This document shows positions 45,595 through 55,519 of a DNA stretch of 64,000 bases, one piece after another (position 1 is the stretch's first letter; every line of letters begins with the position of its first letter). Origin of the DNA: Dallia pectoralis (taxonomy: Eukaryota; Chordata; Actinopteri; Esociformes; Umbridae); NCBI GenBank assembly GCA_029465975.1, contig CM055738.1:3818954-3882953 (forward strand). Direction: 5' to 3'. Made by a program: the position numbers and the translations under genes. Under the pieces are notes generated by a model. The model had not been told where the DNA came from. It saw nothing but the letters and a program-made list of their open reading frames with translations, and made no database searches.

Positions 45595-46108
45595 CAACAC
45601 GATATCATGAGATTTCGTGAAATAGACACGATTTTTGTGCCCAAGATTTGTGACATCCACACGTAAAAGGTAGTTTTTTCATGTCCTGGACACGATTTCC
45701 TTGAGCTGTTGAAATCAAGTGTCGTGATTGGTTGACTCAACTTGCATTTCAACCAGGAAGTGGGCGTAGCTTGAATTGTAAACGCGACGGATTTAACTTT
45801 CTGGAATATAACTCTTTTTATTACTCTAAATATGAAAGGAAAGCCTGACTCTTACTCTTGCCCTAACCTTAACCAATACCTAACATTTCGATTAACTTAT
45901 TTGTTTTTGGTGTTGTTGACCAAAAGCGATTGTTGTGGTTTTTTGTGTGTGCGTGACGATTTTACGTGGAGTCCTAAATATTACGTGTCCTGTACACAAA
46001 AAAGTAATCGTGTCCAGGACACGAAAAAACGAACTTTTACGTGTGCATGTCGCAAATTTCCGGTACAAAAATCGTGTCTATTTCACGAAAACCTGTGATA
46101 TCGTGTTG
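45595..46108. mobile_element. MITE with about 105-bp inverted repeats, 514 bp
   Basis: Left end CAACACGATATCA at 45595 and right end TGATATCGTGTTG-like at 46108. The two arms pair imperfectly over about 105 bases, including TCGTGAAATAGACACGATTT, CACACGTAAAAG and GTCCTGGACACGATT. The central 300 bp is unique with no transposase. Flanks GTTTTTTC (45587-45594) and TTTTTTTC (46109-46116) are a possible 8-bp target duplication with one mismatch, but the T-run weakens this. Confidence 0.75.
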
Positions 46109-46164
46109 TTTTTTTCCTTACTATGGAATTGACCCTATTATAATTCACCACAGTTGTCATCCAT

Positions 46165-46290
46165 AGATGCCCAGGCCTTGTGCACAGGTGTGCCTAAGGC
46201 TGGCCACAATAAAAGGCCACACTAAAATGTTCAGCTTTACTGTATTGGGGGGGGTCCAGAAACGATCAGTCAGTATCTGGTCAAAAACAA
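46165..46290. mobile_element. Tc1/mariner terminal remnant
   Basis: GTGCCTAAGGCTGGCCACAA, TAAAAGGCCACACTAAAATG and GGGGGGGTCCAGAAACGATC, CAGTCAGTATCTGGT resemble the outer region of a common fish mariner-type element. No transposase sequence follows. Confidence 0.4.
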
Positions 46291-46591
46291 ATGTGTTGCG
46301 TTCAGAATTCTGTTCAGTGTAAATGTGCAGATATTCAGTTCAAAGAAGCATTGGGAGCTTCTTTGACCGCATGTTATGGGTTCACCGCAACAGCTTCCAA
46401 ATGTGAATGCCACACCTAATATCAACTCCAGATCTGTTACCTGCATAATTGGTGATGACATAACGAAGGAATAGCCCAAACCTGTCCATGAACCAGATTT
46501 TGAGGCAACGTTCCAATTTCTTTCGGTGAAAAAGAGGGGACTACATATATCAATTTGAATGCATACTTGTCTAGCCTAGATTTTTGAGTTA

Positions 46592-46740
46592 TTGATAAAA
46601 ATGCTGCTTCACTCCTTCTTGGCTGAAAAATTGCTGAATCTTGTGAATGCTCTGGATGCTACATTAACTTGTGCTGCATTGTTTATTGACTTATCTAAGG
46701 CCTTTGATACTGTTTATTGTGGTATATTGTTGAGTCATCA
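46592..46740 (+). mobile_element. LINE RT-domain fragment
   Basis: The + strand reads LNLVNALDATLTCAALFIDL + SKAFDTV, the F.D(L).KAFD motif early in the LINE reverse transcriptase palm, then loses similarity. A small isolated piece. Confidence 0.65.
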
Positions 46741-47801
46741 ATATGCCTTAATCTTTCTGTGTGTTCTTGGTTTTCAGACTTACAGCTTCACTCTTTGAAT
46801 GTTTCTATAATTGAATGGGTCCCTTCAAATAAACACTGTGGGATATGAATTGACAGTGATCTATCATTGAAGTAACATACTAACATACAGTAAATGTTCT
46901 TGTCTGTGCCAGACTATGGGGATACAATAAATCGATATTTAGTTTTCCATAATTTAGGAATAAGCCCTCAAGATAACATGTATCAATCAAATTGATAAAA
47001 AAATATGTGTTACTGTGCCAGCAATTACGGTGCAGTAATTGCACTATGAAGCACTTATGATAGACCTTGTTCCAAATTGTCTGCCCCTATAATTAGGTTA
47101 GGTGACTACTCTAAAAAAATCAACCAATACGTGCATTGCATAATTGTATATATGGTTCACAGGATATTTGTTTTGTTAACTAGTTTTTCATTCTTATTTT
47201 GTTATTTTTTATTTAGTTACTTTAGTTATTATACTTACTTTAAGACTATTTTAGCCAATGGATTTAAAATATGAACTTAGCCAAAATTTCCAGTACTTCT
47301 TCAGTACACCTTGTTTTTTTCCATTATTTATCTTAATAAAAAAAAACTGTGAAGTAGCTACAATTCTTTTTCGAGTCTACTGGAACAAAACGTTTTAATT
47401 GGACAGGTCAAATAAAAATAAAGCTTCTCACGATATCAATGCTTCAAATACATGTCAGCAGACACATGACAACCATTCTCACCTTGTTATTTGTTTCAAA
47501 GTACTTTTATTGATCTCAGGGACATTATATATTATGTAGAGAGTTGAAATACAGAACATGTTGCAGAATATAGTGTCTATGGCATTGCATGTACATTACT
47601 ATGTCTAATAATAAGTGTAGATTCCTATCTCATTTTCAGATCAATCTTATCTATTCTATCATTCTGTATCAACATCAGATGTCTGTAATGTCACAAAGGT
47701 CAGAATATACTTACATGAAAACGGCAAGAAAATAGCATCTTAAAAGATACAATATTAGACAAATGTTGTTCTGGTCAGGAAATAAACATAATAAACAGGA
47801 T
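46741..47801. other. AT-rich spacer and short TAAR 3' flank
   Basis: 46741-47450 shows no recognised pattern. 47490-47800 has partial similarity to the other 3'-flank blocks (AAAGTACTTTTATTGATCTC, CAACATCAGATGTCTGTAAT). Confidence 0.4.
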
Positions 47802-48754
47802 CTATACATGCGTACATTTCAGAGATAAAATACGTTTAGCTGTTACTTTGAACCATGGATAAAAAAAGGCATAAATTATTGGATTAATAAAGAGCTAACA
47901 AGTGGCAGAAAGGTGGTGACAAGTTGATGAAACACTGTCACCTAAAATATAAAAAAATATAAAAATGATTGGATTCCAACAAAGGAGATAATTGAAAACC
48001 ACAATACCAAGAGTTTTTGCTGCTTTTCTCTCAGACTTATTTGCCTGTAATGTTTTAACACCAGAAAATTTGCCGCTTTTGAAAACACCTTTCTGGCCTG
48101 TGATCTGGCCACAAAAATATTTTCAAATAAAAGTGTTGTGATAATTGAGCACGGAAAAACCATTGAAATAACAAAGTCAATTATTTTAACCCAGATGAAT
48201 CCTTCAACAAAAAAACATTCAGCAAAACACCTACTGGGTACCTTTACATTCATGAAATGTTTCCAAAACATGCATTGTTATAACACAACAAAACCATGTA
48301 ATAAATATAAAAGTCATAGTTTTCCTTATTGTAATTTTTAAATGATACATTAAAGGATCACACACAGCAACATAACGATCAATAGATATCAAGACCAAAT
48401 TGCCGAGTGTGATGAATAATAACAGAATATTAACTAAAAAGAAGCAATGCACAGAAATAACCCCCATTAACCCAGCATGTTTCCATTATTGCTACAGTCA
48501 TTGCTGGTATGACAATGAGTCCCACCAGGAGATCTGACACAGCCAGAGAGAGAATGAGCAGGTTGGTTGGAGTCTGAAGATGTTTGAAGTAAGAGATGGA
48601 GATGATCACCAGTAGGTTCAAAAAAAATGCAATTGCAGAAATGAATGTCGAAGAAAATGTACACTGTTATATAAAAATTTTTTTGATTTTAAAGTTTTTT
48701 GCAGGAAGAATTTCTGTCTTCATAACAGTATTGGTCATCTTCTTGTAATCCTCC
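47802..48754 (-). pseudogene. TAAR with multiple frameshifts
   Basis: ATG at 48752-48754, then about 2 extra nt near codon 5 shift the frame. TM1-TM2 (NLLVIISISYFKHLQTPTNL, LAVSDLLVG), TM3 (DRYVAVCDPLMYH), TM5 (Asp5.42 in IIDFVISMVFP) and TM7 (AFFYPWF-like, about 47850-47890) are recognisable in different frames. The stop equivalent to the paralogues is at 47802-47804. There are at least four frame changes, the most decayed TAAR here. The 5' block is complete: three 38-bp elements and a TATA-like GCATATAAAGTG at 48925-48936. Confidence 0.88.
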
Positions 48755-48779
48755 ATTTGTAAAGTTAAACATGCTGAGA

Positions 48780-48904
48780 TCCTCCTCCTGTTTGGTCCTG
48801 TGTGTGACCCTGTCAGGTCAGCCTTCTGTTTGGTTCTGTGTGTGACCCTGTCAGGTCAGCCTTCTGCTTGGTCCTGTGTGTGACCCTGTCAGGTCAGCCT
48901 TCTG
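48780..48904. repeat. 38-bp 5'UTR element, three tandem copies
   Basis: Three GGT(C/T)CTGTGTGTGACCCTGT + CAGGTCAGCCTTCTG units between pseudogene start (48754) and TATA-like box (48925-48936). Confidence 0.88.
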
Positions 48905-48966
48905 ACAAACTGTGAGCTCTGGCTCACTTTATATGCTTGATTGCCTTGTATAATTTTCTCTTACTA

Positions 48967-49022
48967 ACACACACACACAGACACACACTCACACACACAC
49001 ACACACACAGACACACACACAC
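48967..49022. repeat. (CA)n microsatellite
   Basis: Interrupted CA tract with ACACAGACACAC interruptions, at the same relative position as the other TAAR upstream (CA)n tracts. Confidence 0.9.
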
Positions 49023-49526
49023 TGTACTCTGTATTCAAAACTGTTAAAAAAAGAATATAGCTAAACATACTAAATAACAGATCCTCACAATTCATGCCCA
49101 GCTGAGAAAATTAGTCAAACAGGTAGAATGTTGGCACAGAAGACTGGTGGGCAAAATATATATATATATATTTTATCCATTTTAGGACTTTTATGAGGGT
49201 TAGGTGGCCTAATAAGGTGCCAAAGGAACACAGTGAACTGAACATGGTTGCTTGCACTAGGTGTTTGGGCAATACCAGGAATATCCAAGCGTGCATCTAC
49301 GGTGCTAATTATTTTTACTCCAACCCTGATGTAACACAACTGACTCTAATAATTAGAAAGTTAATTACTAAATATACTGCTTATACAGAGGGTTTGAGTA
49401 AAAAACACCAGGACTGTAGTTCTCTAGGAGCACGACTGGAGGCCCCTGGTCTAAACAGTTTGTATACATTAGAGGGCTTGGCAGCAGGGCACAGATGACA
49501 GATCCTCTGATGTATGCTTGAGTGAC
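49023..49526. other. Spacer, nothing recognised
   Basis: No coding region or repeat identified apart from a short (AT)n run near 49158. Confidence 0.4.
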
Positions 49527-49840
49527 GCCTAGACAGACAATACATGAGACAATACACGAGACAATACACGAGACAATATATGAGACAGTACATGAGACAA
49601 TACATGAAATAATAAATGAGACAATATATGAGACAATACATGAGACAATATATGAGACAATACATGAAATAATAAATGAGACAATACATCAGACAATATA
49701 TGAGACAATACATGAGACAATATATGAGACAATACATGAAATAATAAATGAGACAATACATGAGACAATATAGGAGACAATACATGAGACAATATATGAG
49801 ACAATACATGAAATAATAAATGAGACAATACATGAGATAA
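49527..49840. repeat. Minisatellite, 12-bp unit in 48-60-bp higher-order blocks
   Basis: Unit GAGACAATACAT with TATAT and GAAATAATAAAT variants. The order (GAGACAATACAT, GAGACAATATAT, GAGACAATACAT, GAAATAATAAAT) repeats about five times. Open frames on both strands are a consequence of the period of 12. Confidence 0.95.
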
Positions 49841-50799
49841 ACAGACTTGGCAAAAAAAAAAGATTCTGAATTTGATTAAACTACAAAGACTTATTTTTCT
49901 TTACAAACATGTTTTTAAAGTTTTTAATGAATAAAGTCAGGTACCACTCAAATTAAAATGTACTTTTTTACTGAATTCAAAGCTTCCAAATACCTCTCTA
50001 CACAGAAAACATTTCTCAACCTGTGATTGTTTCAAAGCGCTTTCATGGATTCCAGAGACAGCCCCGCTCTGACCCAATCTAACTTTAACAGCAAACATGG
50101 ATTTGGATAAAGAGTGCTCTGCCCCTGGTGAAGTGTTAGCATGAATAAACAAAAAGTAACATCACACAATGGTGACTTTATATGCATTGTATGTAATAAA
50201 TAGTTACACATCAACCAACAGCAAAGGTGACATATATCCAGACAATGTTCTCATCTTTTCACTTTTTCAGGTTGGGCTAAACCAAAGAATAGTGCATTCA
50301 AAAAGATTACAAAAATCGATCAATAATCATCTTTTGTCATTTGGTGTCAATTTAACATTATGAACAGATCTGAATGGAAAAGAAGGTGAATGAAGAACAA
50401 CCTGTCTATGTAGTTACAGCCACTCTGTCCCAATCAAGATCAAGATAAACAGCACAGATTACCCATATTGACTACTGTAACTGAGAGTGTAGCTGTCTTT
50501 CTTACAGACACATTTTAGATTTAGATATATTGGACATTTTTATAATTAAAAGAAATAGAAGAATTTGGAATATATATATCCCAGAATGAACAAAGAGCCT
50601 CCGAGATTATGACTACATTTCTTTGTCATTTTCAGATATCCAGTCTGAACATTCTGTATGACCATCGGGTGTCCGTAATGACAACATGTGATAACTAATT
50701 ACAGTATTATTACATGAAAGAAACTATTGCAATAAAGAGAATTGTAGTTGATGCAATATGAGATCATTGTTGGTCATATATAGGAATAAAACATAGAAA
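49841..50799. repeat. TAAR 3'-flank block, sixth copy
   Basis: From about 50030: CGCTTTCATGGATTCCAGAG, ACAGCAAACATGGATTTGGA, AAAAAGTAACATCACACAAT and GTAACTGAGAGTGTAGCTGT, collinear with the other copies. Confidence 0.65.
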
Positions 50800-51759
50800 C
50801 TATAAATGTCTTATTTTCAGAGAGAAAATGTTTTTAGCTGTCACTTTAAACCACGGATAAAAGAAAGCATATATTATTGGATTAATTAAGGAATTGACAA
50901 GTGGCAGAAAAGTGATGATATATGCTGTTAAATTGGAACTTGGAGCAAATAAAACAATTACATAAATGAATGGGTTCCAAAAAATGACATAGTTAAAAAC
51001 CACTATACCTAGAGTTTTGGCTGCTTTTCTTTCAGACTTATTTGCCTGTACAGTTTTAACACCAGAAACATCAGCAAAACCATTTGAAGATATCTTTCTG
51101 GCCTGTGATCTGGCTACTGCAAATATTTTCAAATAAAGTATTATAATAATAGAAAAAGGGACAACCAGAGAAAATGCAGTATCAATAATTCTGAGCAAGA
51201 CATTTCCTTTAGAAAAAAAACATTCTTCAATACACCGACTGGGTACCTGTACATTTATGTATGTTTCCATGACAACAGCATCATTTATAATGCAACAAAA
51301 CCAGGTAATGAAAATACAACACATAGTTCTTCTTATTGTAATTTTTGAATGGTACACTAATGGATCACACACAGCAACATAACGATCAATAGATATCAAG
51401 ACCAAATTGCCAACTGATGAAGAAGAACACAGAATATTTACAAAGAGAAGCAACGCACAGAAATAACCCCCAACACCCCAGCATGGCTCCATTATTGCTA
51501 CAGTCAGTGCTGGTATCACAATAAGTCCCACCAGGAGATCTGAAACCGCCAGAGAGAGGATGAGCAGGTTGGTTGGAGTGTGAAGATGCTTGAAGTGAGA
51601 GATGGAGATGATCACCAGTAGGTTCAAAAATGAAATAACTGTAGAAATAATTGATATGAAAATGTACAGGGTTACATAAATAACGGTTGATATTGAAGTC
51701 TTTCTGCAAGAAGAGTTTCTGTCTTGATAACAGTATTGAGCATCATTGTAATCCTCCAT
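50800..51759 (-). CDS. TAAR-type olfactory GPCR, intact (319 aa)
   Basis: Intact single-exon receptor and a good reference for the cluster. MEDYNDAQYC start; NSS at 15-17; TM1 about 25-50 with Asn46 (1.50); TM2 about 61-85 with Asp74 (2.50); Cys101 (3.25); Asn108 (3.32); DRY 125-127; second-loop cysteines 176/180; Asp193 (5.42); Pro201 (5.50); KSERKAAKTLG 241-251 leading into TM6; Trp261 and Pro263; NSLINPIIY at 289-297 and YPWF at 301-304. Asp3.32 is replaced by Asn while Asp5.42 is present, the teleost non-classical arrangement. The 5' block has four 38-bp elements and a TATA-like box. Expected function is olfactory amine detection; ligand unknown. Confidence 0.96.
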   Translation of the reverse strand: MEDYNDAQYCYQDRNSSCRKTSISTVIYVTLYIFISIISTVISFLNLLVIISISHFKHLHTPTNLLILSLAVSDLLVGLIVIPALTVAIMEPCWGVGGYFCALLLFVNILCSSSSVGNLVLISIDRYVAVCDPLVYHSKITIRRTMCCIFITWFCCIINDAVVMETYINVQVPSRCIEECFFSKGNVLLRIIDTAFSLVVPFSIIIILYLKIFAVARSQARKISSNGFADVSGVKTVQANKSERKAAKTLGIVVFNYVIFWNPFIYVIVLFAPSSNLTAYIITFLPLVNSLINPIIYAFFYPWFKVTAKNIFSLKIRHL

Positions 51760-51782
51760 TTGTAATAAAAATTGAAACTCTC

Positions 51783-51948
51783 AGGTCCTCCACTGTTTGG
51801 TCCTGTGTGTGACCCTGTCAGGTCCTCCTCCTGTTTGGTCCTGTGTGTGACCCTGTCAGGTCCTCCTCCTGCTTGGTCCTGTGTGTGACCCTGTCAGGTC
51901 AGCCTTCTGCTTGGTCCTGTGTGTGACCCTGTCAGGTCAGCCTTCTGA
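51783..51948. repeat. 38-bp 5'UTR element, four tandem copies
   Basis: Four units with the GGTCCTGTGTGTGACCCTGT + CAGGTC core between ATG (51759) and the TATA-like box (51967-51979); the first is slightly diverged (CCTCCACTGTTT). Confidence 0.9.
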
Positions 51949-51966
51949 CAGACTCTGAGCTCGGGC

Positions 51967-51979
51967 TCACTTTTTATTC
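51967..51979 (-). promoter_or_regulatory. TATA-like box of the 50.8-kb TAAR
   Basis: - strand AGAATAAAAAGTG about 215 bases from the ATG; the distance is stretched by the four 38-bp elements. Confidence 0.4.
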
Positions 51980-52304
51980 TAGTTACTCTTACGCACACAC
52001 ACACACAGACACACAAACCAGTGCTGGGGAGTGGACTGTGTGTAATTCAATACTTTATACATTTTTATTCTACGTTAGGTATTAAAAATGCTAAATTCAA
52101 CAACTAAAATCCAGCCCAATATCACTAGAATTACGTTCCCTGGGAACTGTTGTAGGAACATGCGATTACGTTACTAGTGAACGCATCTACCATGCATTTA
52201 TGTTACAAAATAGCATGTGGAATTGAACCACCAGCGTCGCTGTTTAAGTCAAGTCGTTATGCAATGTAATCGCGGTTCTTACAATTGTTCTCAGGATATT
52301 AACC

Positions 52305-52616
52305 CAAATCCTAACCCTAACATTACGAAACTAGCCGTAACCCTAACATTATGAAACTAGCCCTAACCTTAACCCTAACATTATGAAACTAGCCCTAACC
52401 TTAACCCTAACATTATGAAACTAGCCCTAACCTTAACCCTAACATTATGAAACTAGCCCTAACCTTAACCCTAACATTATGAAACTAGCCCTAACCTTAA
52501 CCCTAACATTATGAAACTAGCCCTAACCTTAACCCTAACATTATGAAACTAGCCTTAACCCTAACATTATGAAACTAGCCTTAACCCTAACCCTAACATT
52601 ACGAAACTAACCCTAA
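52305..52616. repeat. 32-bp tandem array with telomere-like CCCTAA motifs, about 9 copies
   Basis: Unit CCCTAACCTTAACCCTAACA + TTATGAAACTAG. It contains CCCTAA/TTAACCC words of vertebrate telomeres but in a 32-bp frame with unrelated sequence, so it is not a plain telomeric repeat. Confidence 0.92.
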
Positions 52617-52680
52617 CGAAAACCTAGAGCGTGCGTGGCGTTTTGCCACTGTAAGTTGTGTTTTGCCACAGTAAGAAGAG

Positions 52681-52752
52681 CCCTGGGGTGGTACAGTGGG
52701 TAGAGCACTCGCCTACCAAGCTTTTCGCAGAGGTTTAATTCCACCTGCACGA
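52681..52752 (+). other. tRNA-like sequence (pol III A/B box-like)
   Basis: GCCCTGGGGTGGTACAGTGG with an A-box-like TGGTACAGTGG, then GTAGAGCACTCGCC and a B-box-like GGTTTAATTCC (one base from GGTTCRANNCC). Arms do not pair well enough for a functional tRNA; more likely the head of an old SINE-like insertion inside the inverted-repeat element. Confidence 0.4.
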
Positions 52753-52847
52753 TGTGGTTTTTTGCTTTTTATTTCTTAATTACGTTTTACTAGTAATGTA
52801 ATCTCGTGTTTCTACAATAGTTCCCAGGGAACGTAATTGTTGTGATA

Positions 52848-53565
52848 TACGGTTGCTAAAATCACTATGTAATCCCTTCGGAGAATGACTTGTTTCCCAC
52901 AGTTAGAATGCAGGCAGTGATGACTAATTCACAAAAGGTGACTTGTTTTTAAGGTGATTTGTCTTAGCGTAAAAGGGCAGAAGCTTAAGCCAGCTCTGGA
53001 GTCTATATGTGTTTGTGCGTGGGTTCAGATTAAATTCTCTATTAAGACCACCCATTAAAATCACAATATATACTGAACTAAACTATAACATGATCTCTGA
53101 CATATTTAATTATCTGAACTAAAAATCATCCTTAATTGCTAAAATGTACCAAAACCATATTTCACTTGTGTAAAATGACCAAATAAGAGTTTCCAGCTGA
53201 CGTATTTCATCTGGTTTTAACTGCAAATTTATTATTTAATAAATTTCACATTGTAACTGCCGGTCCCAGAAAGGACATCACACATATGAGTCTATTACGG
53301 AAATATTTATTCTTGTATAGAAAGCGAAATGCAGAGCCCGAGAATTATTACACAAAAACCAAACAACCACGTAGCACAAACAGAAAAAATATACATGAAA
53401 TGAAAGTGTGCGATTGCAACATATACAAAAAAAAACACATACAACACAGCTTCCAGTAATCCACAAATAACACAACGCTCACTGACAAAACAACATGTAA
53501 AATTACGTTAATCCCAAACGTGAACTTCTAGTCAACATATTACACAGGAGTGCTCTCCCGTACAC
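52848..53565. other. Spacer, nothing recognised
   Basis: AT-rich with a few paralogous bits of TAAR-unit flank (AGATTAAATTCTCTATTAAG at 53028, compare 33219 and 43390). No gene. Confidence 0.4.
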
Positions 53566-55519
53566 AGGGCTCTCAAGTGTCACGCAATGAGCGTGACAGT
53601 CACTCATTTCAGTGTTTTGTCACGCACTCCCGCCACACATTGTATTTCTCACGCGGAAAAAAATATCTATAATATATTTAATTTGTCGCAGCGCCCAACA
53701 TTTCTCTGGCCGCGCAGCTCTCATTATGGAACCGGCACTAATCAAGCGCGTCTCCCCTGGAGTTCTTCAGTCTAGCCCTACAGTCAATGGTCTAGCCTGA
53801 CACAGCCAATCAAAATAAAAGAAACAGGCTACACAATAGCCAATCAGAAAATAGCACAATTGTATCTGGGTAAGTTTTAACGCAACAACGAATGAAAAAG
53901 AAGCATCTCCGGGAATTGTTCACGTGATTCTGGTGCAATCTTTCGAAAGTTTTGTTCACCAACCCAGAGGAAAAACCACTGGAGCTCCGAGCATCACTTT
54001 GAGCACGTGAGTACGGTAAGTCATGATCTCCCTTTTTAATGTTACTACAAATACACCTTTTCTATGGATTGAGTTGTCTTGCTGATGAAGGATAATAGAT
54101 ACAATACATTGTAAAAACTATATCAGTCACAATATATTCACCTCTATGTCATCCGGTAGAACATAAGAGCATCAGAAACAGCACTAGTAGATTCAGAGAC
54201 AGCTTCTATCCTGGATGCTGAACTCTACTCAACCATCTCACTCTCCTAAATGCCACACTTGTCACTTTTTAGAATTAATCCTTCACCTAAAATTCATCTT
54301 TTTTTATTTTACCTCGACTATTTATGTACTTTATATTTAAAAAAATCTATAAAGTTGAGATTACTTTCAGCACAACAAATTACCATGACTGATAAATATT
54401 ATTTAATATGATTGTATGACAATAAACATGAAACTGGTATAACCCAGAGAAATACTATAAGATGCCTTTATTTGACTAACTTTCTATAGGTCTTCTGTCA
54501 CACTGTCAGGAGAAAAATTCAATGTGGGTTTCACCACCAGAGCTACACTCAACAGGCTCCTTGAGGCTAGAGAGGTCACACCACAGAAGGCTCAACAATT
54601 CCAGCAAGTAGCACTGGCCTTCTTGGTCAAAGCTGTGGAGTATGCCATGGAGAAACTCCCATTGAAAGATTCTCTCCTGAAGCATGCACGATTTGTTGAT
54701 GTGCAGCTGAGAGCTGAGTGTGGGGTTGAAGATGCCCTATACTTTGTATACAGGCAAGGGTTTTCACATTCTGATTATATATTTTTAAGTTTAATGACCA
54801 TGATCACAAAACAAATCTGTCTGTCACTGTATTCTAATCAGTCTTGTACACATGTGGTCTTTTTAAGATTTCAGGAACTCCTTCCTTTTCATGACCCTAA
54901 GGAACAAGACCAAGTAAGTGAGGAGTTTATGGAGTACCAACTCATGGACATTGCCATGCCTCAGGTCCCAACACTCTTTGACGTTGAGGAGTTTTGGGGA
55001 AGAATGTCCTCAACAAAGAACAAGGTAAGAAATATTTTGCACACAACATGACTTGCTCAATATTAATTATGCCCCTGGTTCCTTTTTTTAAAGGTGACTG
55101 GGTTGAACTGATGCCGAGAGGGTTTTCTCCATGGTCGGTTTGAACAAAACCTCAACTCGAAACAGCTTATCTATGGATGGGACATCATGAAAATGGCTGG
55201 GCTTGAGCCGAACTGCTTCAAATGGGAGCCAACACCACACATGATAAAGGAGTCCAAAAAGGCAACAAACATCTACAATAAACAACACCAGTCATAATCT
55301 TGCACGCGCACGCACACACACACAGAAATTGAATAAATACTTTGTATTTGGGTGAACTGTCAGTGCCATGTGTCAAATATTTTCTTCTGCAAGTCTGAGC
55401 AATTATTAACAACAAAAACACAAATAATAATATAATTTATGAAACACACCCATTCCCTCGAGGGCGGCGGGCGGGGAGCGATATGTCACTCTTGCCTGTC
55501 TTCAAAACTTGAGAGCCCT
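53566..55519 (+). mobile_element. hAT DNA transposon, about 1.95 kb, defective
   Basis: Ends AGGGCTCTCAAGT at 53566 and ACTTGAGAGCCCT at 55519 (13-bp inverted repeat), flanked by CCGTACAC (53558-53565) and GCGTACAC (55520-55527), an 8-bp target duplication with one mismatch, as hAT elements make. The interior contains transposase remains (54524-55300). The N-terminal zinc-finger and most of the catalytic domain are absent, so it is non-autonomous. Confidence 0.85.
54524..55300 (+). pseudogene. hAT transposase C-terminal half, interrupted
   Basis: Open stretch GFTTRATLNRLLEAREVTPQ to SSTKNK (54524-55024). Then, after a frame change, REGFLHGRFEQNLN-like sequence, KMAGLEPNCFKWEPTPHMIK and ESKKATNIYNKQHQS, ending in a stop near 55298. 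The ER(V/G)FS(M)VG-type motif near 55115 is the hAT dimerisation region. The insert between FVYRQ and RFQELLPF (about 54750-54870) starts with a GT and ends with TTTTTAAGATTTCAG, so it may be an intron; likewise AAG|GTAAGA near 55022-55027. There is no ATG in good position at the start. Confidence 0.6.

Larger units (their letters stand above)
52120..52847. mobile_element. Inverted-repeat element (728 bp) enclosing telomere-like array and tRNA-like sequence
   Basis: Outer TATCAC...GTGATA (52120-52125 / 52842-52847) continue into inverted repeats of about 50 bp: left AATTACGTTCCCTGGGAACT at 52129, right its near-perfect inverse ending at 52838, both extending to ACTAGT. Inside lie the 32-bp telomere-like array (52305-52616) and a tRNA-like stretch (52681-52752). 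No protein coding region. No clear target duplication was seen. Confidence 0.7.

Noticed and set aside
49381..49833. Open frames on both strands through the 12-bp array (MYCLIY..., ETIHETIYETI...)
   Set aside because: By-products of a period divisible by 3; no gene features.
52305..52616. Interstitial telomere from an ancient chromosome fusion
   Set aside because: The unit is a 32-bp mixture with TTATGAAACTAG, not pure TTAGGG, and it lies inside an inverted-repeat element.
52681..52752. Functional tRNA gene
   Set aside because: Arms cannot be paired into a full cloverleaf and the B box deviates; a SINE-like remnant fits better.
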